Below are positions 6,156-11,353 of a DNA stretch of 11,353 bases, in pieces. The position numbers and the translations under genes were made by a program. Positions within the stretch are counted from its first letter, which is position 1. The number at the start of each line of letters is the position of its first letter. The stretch is taken from contig DEIC01000037.1 in NCBI GenBank assembly GCA_002352285.1, positions 1 through 11,353 on the forward strand. Reading direction: 5' to 3'. Source of the stretch: Alphaproteobacteria bacterium UBA2784 (lineage in GTDB: Bacteria > Pseudomonadota > Alphaproteobacteria > Micropepsales > Micropepsaceae). The notes under the pieces are model-generated. The model ran no database searches. It was given only the letters and a program-made list of their open reading frames with translations, and was not told where the DNA came from.

Positions 6156-7226
6156 TCACGCCGCCACGCGCGGGCGCGGCCCGACATAAAGCGAACGCGG
6201 ACGGATGAGGCGTTTGGTTGCCGCCTGCTCGCGTGCATGCGCAATCCAGCCGGCCACGCGCCCCATCGCAAAAAGCGGCGTAAAGGCAACACGCGGCACG
6301 CCGAGCGCCTCCAGGAGCAGCGCCGTATAGAACTCGACATTCGTATCGAGCGCCCGTGCAGGATATTTCATCCTGAGGCGCGCGATCGCCGTGCGCTCGA
6401 TCTCTTCGGCAAAGGCAACGCGCCCTGCATTCTGCGGGAAAAGCCGGAGCGCAGCTTTCAGCGCATCGGCACGCGGATCGCGCACGCGATAGATGCGATG
6501 GCCAAAGCCCATCAACCGCTCGCCGCGCGCCATGGCGGCGTCGATGAAGGACTCTGCAGCGTCAGGCGTGCCGATCGCATCCAGCATGTCGAGCACCGGC
6601 CCGGGCGCGCCGCCATGCAGCGGACCTTTCAACGCACTCAATCCCGCAATCACCGCCGAGCCGATCCCCGCCGCCGTTGAGGCCACCACCCGCGCCGCAA
6701 AGGTGGAGGCATTGAGCCCGTGATCGGAGATCGTCACCAGATAGCGGTCGAGCGAGGCGGCTTCCGCCGGGCTCGGCGGCGCCCCGCGCATCATCCGCAG
6801 GAAATCGCCCGCATGCGAAAGCGCCGCATCAGGTGCAATCGGCATTTTGCCGTCCGCCTTGCGGATGGCCGCCGCCGTCATCACGGCAGCGCCCGCCGTA
6901 AAGCGCAGCGCCGTGTTGAGATCATCACCGTCACCCAGAAGCGAAAGCCCGGCACGCAGTGTTTCAATCGCCGAAAGGCCTGAGGGCAGATCCTTCACGC
7001 GCGCTGATGCCGCAAGCCGCGCCTCCCCCAGCATCGCCTTCAGCACATCGGGCGGCGGCAAATCGGCAAAGAACCCCTGCCAGAGAAGATGGATCACCTC
7101 CTCGAAGCTGAAATGTCCCGCCAGCGCCGAAAGCTCATGCCCGCGGATGACAAGACGCCCGTTCTCGCCATCAACGTCCGAGAGCACGGTTTCGGCCGCC
7201 ACCACCTGTTCCAGACCCGCATCCAT
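6156..7226 (-). CDS. Citrate synthase family protein (citrate or 2-methylcitrate synthase)
   Basis: This 356-residue protein of the citrate synthase family condenses acetyl-CoA, or possibly propionyl-CoA, with oxaloacetate. Visible motifs are SDHGLNASTFAARV (167-180), GPLHGGAP (201-208) with catalytic His204, MGFGHRIYRVRDPRA (239-253) with catalytic His243, and GRVAGWIAH (322-330). The position of the catalytic Asp is Glu298 (TNVEFYT), a conservative change also found in some alphaproteobacterial members. It is shorter than the roughly 430-residue housekeeping type I enzyme, so it is probably a secondary or methylcitrate-type paralogue. The ATG at 7226 has GGAG 7 nt upstream. An upstream ATG at 7259 would add 11 residues across the promoter region and is not favoured. 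It is divergent from a DNA-binding citrate synthase paralogue 87 bp away. Confidence 0.9.
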   Translation of the reverse strand: MDAGLEQVVAAETVLSDVDGENGRLVIRGHELSALAGHFSFEEVIHLLWQGFFADLPPPDVLKAMLGEARLAASARVKDLPSGLSAIETLRAGLSLLGDGDDLNTALRFTAGAAVMTAAAIRKADGKMPIAPDAALSHAGDFLRMMRGAPPSPAEAASLDRYLVTISDHGLNASTFAARVVASTAAGIGSAVIAGLSALKGPLHGGAPGPVLDMLDAIGTPDAAESFIDAAMARGERLMGFGHRIYRVRDPRADALKAALRLFPQNAGRVAFAEEIERTAIARLRMKYPARALDTNVEFYTALLLEALGVPRVAFTPLFAMGRVAGWIAHAREQAATKRLIRPRSLYVGPRPRVAA

Positions 7227-7290
7227 GGAATTTCTCCGTTCGCTGCACTGCACATGCACGCCATCCCACGCCCGGTCCTTGCAGCCGTCA

Positions 7291-7317
7291 ATATTGATTC
7301 ATATAGTCAATATATGA
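7291..7317. promoter_or_regulatory. Nested inverted repeats (operator) and leaderless promoter between the citrate synthase genes
   Basis: Two perfect 7-bp inverted repeats overlap in an AT island: ATATTGA-N9-TCAATAT (7291-7313) and TCATATA-GTCAA-TATATGA (7299-7317). A -10-like TATAGT (7303-7308) lies inside them. A weak -35 TTGCAG (7279-7284) sits 18 nt upstream. The start point then falls on or next to the ATG at 7314, and there is no ribosome site. The MerR-like domain of the adjacent protein is the obvious candidate to bind here. Confidence 0.65.
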
Positions 7318-8459
7318 AATGGCTCACCCGTGACAGCGCCGCCCGCCGCCTGGGCGTCAAACCGGCAACCCTTTACGCCTATGTCAGCCGCGGTCTCATC
7401 AAGGCCGCGCGCCGCCCCGGCCATGCGCGCGAGAGCCTCTATGCCGCCGCTGATATTGACGCGCTGCTCAACCGGCACGGCGATGCCCGCCGCCCGCGCG
7501 AGATTGCGCGTCACGCCATGGCCTGGGGTGAACCGGTTCTGGAAAGCGCCATCACGCTGGTGCGTGACGGCCGGCTTTTTTATCGCGGTCACGATGCAGT
7601 GCGGCTGGCCCAATCCGCGACGCTGGAGGAAACCGCGCGTCTGCTCTGGGGCATTGAAGGCGCGTGGGCGCCGCCACGCCCGCGCCCGCTGGCCATTACG
7701 GGATCAACGCCCCGCGCGCGCGGCCTTGCCTTTCTTTCGCGCCGCGCTGCCGACAGCCCGCCATCGCAGGGCCGTGCGGCAACGCATCTGGCAGAGGAAG
7801 CGCATGCCCTTCTGACCGGCATGGCCGATGCGATGACGAATGAGCCGGGCGATGCGCCCTTTCATGTGCGCTTGCGCGCCATGTGGAATTTGCGCCCGCG
7901 CGATGCGCAATTGATCCGCCGCGCCCTTGTGCTGGTGGCCGATCATGAATTGAACCCGTCAACCTTTGCCGTGCGCGTCACCGCCTCAACCGGCGCATCT
8001 CTGGCCGCCGCCTGTCTTTCAGGCTTTGCCACGCTGACTGGCCCGCTGCATGGCGAGGCTGCGGCCCGCGCACTTGTCTTCCTTCAGGCCTGCGACCGGC
8101 AGGGGGCCGCAACGGCGCTGCACGATCTTCTGGCGCGTGGCGAAGCGCCGCCCGCCACCGGCCATACGCTCTATCCGCATGGTGATCCGCGCGCCGCCGC
8201 CCTGCTTGCCGCGCTCAAGCCGCGCCAGCTGATTGCGCAGGCGATCAGTGCCGCCGAGGATGTAACCGGCAAGCCCGCAAATATTGATATGGCGCTGGCG
8301 GCGCTCACCCTGCAGCTTGATCTGCCGCCTGATGCGCCCTTCGTGATTTTTGCCGCCGGCCGCATGGCAGGATGGCTTGCTCACGCGATGGAGCAGTGCA
8401 CGATGCGCTCGCCGATCCGCCCGCGCGCAACCTATGTCGGGCCGTCACCGGAAGCGTGA
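7314..8459 (+). CDS. MerR-like helix-turn-helix / citrate synthase fusion protein
   Basis: This 381-residue protein has an N-terminal MerR-type winged helix (residues 3-55: WLTRDSAARRLGVKPATLYAYVSRGLIK with a wing ending YAAADIDALL). A citrate synthase fold runs from about 70 to the end. Synthase motifs are ADHELNPSTFAVRV (209-222), GPLHGEAA (243-250) with His246, ATGHTLYPHGDPRA (281-294) with His284, and NIDMAL (323-328) with Asp325. All three catalytic positions are therefore retained, but the residue after His284 is Thr rather than the usual Arg. The C-terminal IRPRATYVGP closely matches the neighbour's IRPRSLYVGP, so the two genes are paralogues. The ATG at 7314 is set by the start of the helix-turn-helix. 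No Shine-Dalgarno precedes it. It may be a metabolite-sensing regulator, an enzyme or both; the sequence alone does not decide. Confidence 0.9.
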   Translation: MKWLTRDSAARRLGVKPATLYAYVSRGLIKAARRPGHARESLYAAADIDALLNRHGDARRPREIARHAMAWGEPVLESAITLVRDGRLFYRGHDAVRLAQSATLEETARLLWGIEGAWAPPRPRPLAITGSTPRARGLAFLSRRAADSPPSQGRAATHLAEEAHALLTGMADAMTNEPGDAPFHVRLRAMWNLRPRDAQLIRRALVLVADHELNPSTFAVRVTASTGASLAAACLSGFATLTGPLHGEAAARALVFLQACDRQGAATALHDLLARGEAPPATGHTLYPHGDPRAAALLAALKPRQLIAQAISAAEDVTGKPANIDMALAALTLQLDLPPDAPFVIFAAGRMAGWLAHAMEQCTMRSPIRPRATYVGPSPEA

Positions 8460-8461
8460 GC

Positions 8462-9214
8462 TTATTGGGGATCAGCCGGCCGGTTGTCGCGGTAACGCGC
8501 CTGAACCCACTTCATGCCGGGATGATCCGCATAGCGCGCATGCAGATCGGCCATCGCCTTGGGCACCGGCGGGCGCGGACACATGTCGGGATGATCGAGC
8601 ACGCATAAGGGCGACATCAGCGCCGCCGCAGCAAGATCGGCAACTGAAAACGCATCACCGACGAGATAGGGTTTTGCCTTTGTCTCGGCAGCAATCCAGT
8701 CCAGCGCCTCGGCAACCAGTTTCTCGGAGCGCGCAATGTTTGCGGAATTGACCCCGTTCAGCCTGCGCACCATCGGCACCGCACGCGGCACGGCGCGGCG
8801 ATAGATAAACCGCTTGAGCCATTTCTCGCCATGCCCGAACAGCCGGACCATGTAATCCAGCTCATCGACAAGCACGCCAAAGACGATGCTGCGTGTCGCA
8901 GGCCCGATGTCATCATCAAACCGCTTTTCGATGGCCAGCGCCTGCGCACGCAATGCCGCATCGGCGGGATAAAGCGGCGGCGCGGGCTTGAGCGCCTCCA
9001 GCGCCGCGATGATGGCAGATGTTCCGGCAATCGCCTTGCCGTCAATCACCAGCACCGGCGTTTGCCGCTGCCCGGACATTTCCTGCATCGGCCTGGCATG
9101 AAGCCCCGGCAGGTACGAAATGCGCTTGTGCTTCAGCCCCTTCCACGCCAGCGCCCAGCGCACCTTGTCGTTGAAGTGCGACGCGCGGAACTGATGCAGC
9201 ACAATATCGGGCAT
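8462..9214 (-). CDS. Glutathione S-transferase family protein
   Basis: This 250-residue protein has a thioredoxin-fold N domain (residues 3-80) and a helical C domain. The strand-helix VLHQFRASHFNDKVRWALAWKG (5-26) matches GSTs with an S-x-x-x-x-K-V-R start. TPVLVIDGKAIAGTSAIIAALE holds the cis-proline and the glutathione gamma-glutamyl site, with Thr-Ser in place of the common Glu-Ser. The C domain carries PYLVGDAFSVADLAAAALMSPL, the conserved N-capping box. The substrate is unknown. The ATG at 9214 has AAAGG 8 nt upstream; a TTG 27 nt further up is less likely. Its stop lies 2 bp from the stop of the convergent fusion gene, and it is divergent from a Baeyer-Villiger-type monooxygenase. Confidence 0.88.
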   Translation of the reverse strand: MPDIVLHQFRASHFNDKVRWALAWKGLKHKRISYLPGLHARPMQEMSGQRQTPVLVIDGKAIAGTSAIIAALEALKPAPPLYPADAALRAQALAIEKRFDDDIGPATRSIVFGVLVDELDYMVRLFGHGEKWLKRFIYRRAVPRAVPMVRRLNGVNSANIARSEKLVAEALDWIAAETKAKPYLVGDAFSVADLAAAALMSPLCVLDHPDMCPRPPVPKAMADLHARYADHPGMKWVQARYRDNRPADPQ

Positions 9215-9319
9215 GGAGGCAACCTTTCTGCTGGATGCCAATACTCTAGCCAGAGGGTGCCGCAGCGCCAGTGCCGCATTTGCCGACCTTCATGGCGGAT
9301 TCCGCCTGCAGGGCAGCCT

Positions 9320-9347
9320 TTGAAACCCGACCGCAATCCCCTAATCT
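9320..9347 (+). promoter_or_regulatory. Predicted sigma70-like promoter of the 9386 monooxygenase
   Basis: TTGAAA (9320-9325) is separated by 16 nt from TAATCT (9342-9347). Transcription would start near 9354, with a leader of about 32 nt. The match to the predicted promoter at 1444-1471 covers both boxes and the spacer length. Confidence 0.5.
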
Positions 9348-9348
9348 T

Positions 9349-9360
9349 TGCCGATCGGCA
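9349..9360. promoter_or_regulatory. Perfect 12-bp palindrome at the predicted start site (possible operator)
   Basis: TGCCGATCGGCA is self-complementary over 12 bp and spans the position where transcription would start. It is a possible repressor site or early leader hairpin. No matching second site was noticed, and the binding protein is unknown. Confidence 0.4.
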
Positions 9361-9385
9361 TTGAAATAACGGGTGGACCCCATCC

Positions 9386-10897
9386 ATGACCAGCGGACAT
9401 TTCGACGTATTGATCGTAGGCGCAGGCATTTCCGGCATCAGCGCCGCCGTGCACCTGAAGCTGCACAGCCCGGGCAAGACCTTCGCAATTCTGGAGGGGC
9501 GCGAGGCGCTGGGCGGCACCTGGCATCTTTTCCGCTATCCCGGCATCCGTTCTGACAGCGACATGCACACGCTGGGCTTCACCTTCAAGCCGTGGACCGA
9601 GGCAAAGTCGATTGCCGATGGCCCCTCGATCCTCAAATACATGAACGAGACGGCCGACGAATATGGCCTGCGCCCGCATCTGCATCTGAACCGCCTGGTC
9701 ACGAAGGCATCGTGGTCGTCGCGCGATGCGCGCTGGACCCTGACGGTGACAGACAGGCAAAGCGGCGCAACAGAGAGCTGGAGCTGCAATGTCCTCTATA
9801 TGGGCAGTGGCTATTACTCCTACAAAAAGGGTTACACGCCGGAGTTCCCCGGCTTTGCCGATTTCAAGGGCAAGGTGATCCATCCCCAGTTCTGGCCGGA
9901 AGGTTTCGACTACAGCGGCAAGAAAGTGGTGGTGATCGGCTCGGGCGCAACGGCGATGACGCTGGTGCCGTCAATGTCGAAAGACGCAGCCCACATCACC
10001 ATGCTGCAGCGTTCACCCACCTATGTGATCTCGCGGCCTGACCGCGACGCGCTGGCGAATTTCCTGCGGCGCATCCTGCCCGACAGCTGGGCCTATCGCT
10101 TCACGCGCGCCAAGAACACGTTTTTCCAGCAATGGTTCTATCGCCGTACGCGCACGCATGGCGAGCAGGTGAAAAAGAAGCTGCTCGATGCCGCCCGCAA
10201 GGAACTGCCCGACTACGAGAATTTCGACAGGGATTTCGTGCCGCGCTACATGCCGTGGGACCAGCGCCTGTGCCTGATCCCCAACGCTGACCTCTTTGAA
10301 GCGTTGAAGGCAGGCAGGGCCTCCATCGTGACAGATGAGATCGAGACCTTTACGTCCAAAGGCATCAAGCTGAAATCGGGCAAGGAGCTGGACGCCGACA
10401 TCATCGTCACCGCCACAGGTCTCAAGCTTGAGATCCTGGGTGAAGTCGCCTTTGATCTTGATGGCAGGAAAGTCGATTTCGCTGAAACCGTCACGTACAA
10501 GAACCTGATGTTCTCGGGCGTGCCCAATCTGGTGGCCACACAGTTCGGCTATGTGAATGCCTCATGGACGCTGCGCGCCGATCTGAATTCGGCCTTCCTC
10601 AGCCGCCTCGTGAACCATATGGGCACAACCGGCGCGACGCAGGTGGTGCCCGTGCTGCCGGCCGCCGATGCGGGCATGGAACATGTTCCCTGGCTCAAAG
10701 ACTTTCCGGCGGGCTATTTCCTGCGCGACATGCACCGCTTTCCCAAGCAGGGCACGCACGAGCCGTGGCTGAACACGCAGAGCTTCTGGCACGACAAAAA
10801 GCTCCTGCTGGAGGATCCGATTGATGATGGCGTGCTGACATTCTCGGGCGCGACGGCTGATACGGCATCACCCGCGCGGCGTCAGGCGGCAGAATAA
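9386..10897 (+). CDS. Flavin-containing monooxygenase, Baeyer-Villiger type
   Basis: This 503-residue class B flavoprotein monooxygenase has a first dinucleotide fold GAGISG (12-17). It is followed by GGTWHLFRYPGIRSDSD (43-59), the typical BVMO/FMO segment. The diagnostic FxGxxxHxxxWP fingerprint is intact as FKGKVIHPQFWP (160-171). A second, NADPH-binding turn is GSGATA (185-190). IVTATGLKLEILG near residue 345 is the usual late motif. Such enzymes insert oxygen next to a ketone carbonyl to give an ester or lactone, or oxidise heteroatoms. The length fits the roughly 490-residue family close to 4-hydroxyacetophenone/ethionamide-type enzymes. The substrate is not predictable. The ATG at 9386 has only a weak GGTGGA upstream. 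The gene is intact and probably co-transcribed with the gene 16 bp downstream. Confidence 0.93.
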   Translation: MTSGHFDVLIVGAGISGISAAVHLKLHSPGKTFAILEGREALGGTWHLFRYPGIRSDSDMHTLGFTFKPWTEAKSIADGPSILKYMNETADEYGLRPHLHLNRLVTKASWSSRDARWTLTVTDRQSGATESWSCNVLYMGSGYYSYKKGYTPEFPGFADFKGKVIHPQFWPEGFDYSGKKVVVIGSGATAMTLVPSMSKDAAHITMLQRSPTYVISRPDRDALANFLRRILPDSWAYRFTRAKNTFFQQWFYRRTRTHGEQVKKKLLDAARKELPDYENFDRDFVPRYMPWDQRLCLIPNADLFEALKAGRASIVTDEIETFTSKGIKLKSGKELDADIIVTATGLKLEILGEVAFDLDGRKVDFAETVTYKNLMFSGVPNLVATQFGYVNASWTLRADLNSAFLSRLVNHMGTTGATQVVPVLPAADAGMEHVPWLKDFPAGYFLRDMHRFPKQGTHEPWLNTQSFWHDKKLLLEDPIDDGVLTFSGATADTASPARRQAAE

Positions 10898-10913
10898 GAG
10901 GCAAACCGGAGAT

Positions 10914-11294
10914 ATGAGTGCCGCCCGGTTTCGCAAAGCAGCTCTCGCCCTTGAGGGAGCAGAAGAGAAAAGCCACATGAACCACCCGGATTTCCGGGTG
11001 GGTGGCCGCATCTTTGCGACATTGGGGCCAAAGGAAGCCTATGGCGTCGTGCTCGTGACGCCAGAAGAGCAGGCCTTGCTGGTGGAAAGCACGCCTGAGG
11101 CGTTTCGGCCGCTCAAGGGCGCCTGGGGGGCGAAAGGCGCAACCGAAGTCATCCTGGCAAAGGCAGATGCGACGGCATTGCATTCAGCCCTCACCATGGC
11201 GTGGCGTGCACGCGCAAAGGCAGCGAAGCCAGCTGCACCGGAGCCGCGCACAAAGTCTGCGCGGCCCCGGCGTTCGCCCAGTCGCTCAAGCTGA
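10914..11294 (+). CDS. YjbR/MmcQ (CyaY-like fold) family protein
   Basis: This 126-residue protein has an MmcQ/YjbR domain over residues 5-100. It shows FRKAALALEGAEEKSHMNHPDFRVGGRIFATL (6-37), the conserved A-x-x-x-x-x-x-E-x-x-H-x-x-x-P-x-F-R-V-x-x-x-I-F pattern, then VTPEEQALLVEST and a helix near 87-100. The family folds like frataxin and is often called DNA-binding, though its role is poorly known. The last 26 residues are a Lys/Arg/Pro/Ala-rich, probably disordered basic tail. It begins 16 bp after the monooxygenase stop. GGAG is unusually close (2 nt) to the ATG, while AGAGG sits 12 nt away, so translational coupling is plausible. Confidence 0.85.
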   Translation: MSAARFRKAALALEGAEEKSHMNHPDFRVGGRIFATLGPKEAYGVVLVTPEEQALLVESTPEAFRPLKGAWGAKGATEVILAKADATALHSALTMAWRARAKAAKPAAPEPRTKSARPRRSPSRSS

Positions 11295-11305
11295 ACCGCG
11301 CGCGA

Positions 11306-11353
11306 TCACCCGCCCGACTTGCGCCCGTCGATCGAAAGCGCGCCGCCGCCAAA
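11306..11353 (-). CDS. Possible 3' end of a minus-strand gene (partial)
   Basis: An open minus-strand frame enters at the window edge and ends in TGA at 11306-11308. It encodes FGGGALSIDGRKSGG. The glycine-rich GGGALSID resembles the C-terminal ends I associate with DoxX-type membrane proteins, but 15 residues are too few to name a family. If real, it is convergent with the YjbR-family gene across 11 bp. Confidence 0.35.
   Translation of the reverse strand, partial: FGGGALSIDGRKSGG

Noticed and set aside
10982..11001. Perfect 8-bp-arm hairpin CCACCCGG/CCGGGTGG
   Set aside because: It falls inside the conserved NHPDFRVGG coding motif of the YjbR-family gene, so the symmetry is probably a by-product of the protein sequence.

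Overview
The window is GC-rich, gene-dense chromosomal DNA that looks alphaproteobacterial. The codon use, the tight gene spacing, the DUF2855 protein, the divergent citrate synthase pair and the GGGGGAGG...GGTGGGGG intergenic repeats all fit a sphingomonad- or Hyphomonas/Parvibaculum-like organism. This placement is an inference, because no rRNA or marker gene is present. I see no phage, transposase, CRISPR array, tRNA or rRNA. No gene-free stretch exceeds 300 bases.

Layout, left to right. (1) 1-225 is intergenic and holds an inverted pair of a two-hairpin repeat. (2) 226-1350 (-) encodes an exported PQQ-type sugar dehydrogenase. (3) 1500-4643 (+) is a compact four-gene run: a small membrane protein, a DUF2855 protein, glyoxalase I and an FAD aromatic-ring-type monooxygenase, separated by 5, 4 and 9 bp. 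A sigma70-like promoter lies in front. (4) 4644-4880 separates convergent genes and holds a second inverted pair of the same repeat. (5) 4881-5378 (-) encodes an exported SnoaL/NTF2-like protein, and 5482-5991 (-) encodes a small heat-shock protein. The latter has a CRP/FNR-type box and a possible heat-shock promoter upstream. (6) 6156-7226 (-) and 7314-8459 (+) are divergent citrate synthase paralogues. The second carries an N-terminal MerR-like DNA-binding domain. They share an 87-bp gap containing two nested AT-rich inverted repeats that abut the second start codon, which has no Shine-Dalgarno sequence. (7) 8462-9214 (-) is a glutathione S-transferase-like gene convergent with the previous one (2 bp apart). 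It is divergent from 9386-10897 (+), a Baeyer-Villiger-type flavin monooxygenase, which is followed 16 bp later by a YjbR/MmcQ-family gene (10914-11294). The last 48 bases look like the 3' end of a minus-strand gene.

The recurring theme is redox and electrophile metabolism: two flavin monooxygenases, glyoxalase I, a GST, a PQQ-type dehydrogenase and a DUF2855 oxidoreductase-like protein. The two most distinctive items are the DNA-binding-domain/citrate-synthase fusion beside its paralogue, with an operator-like site between them, and the paired two-hairpin repeats whose stems differ in sequence but keep their pairing.
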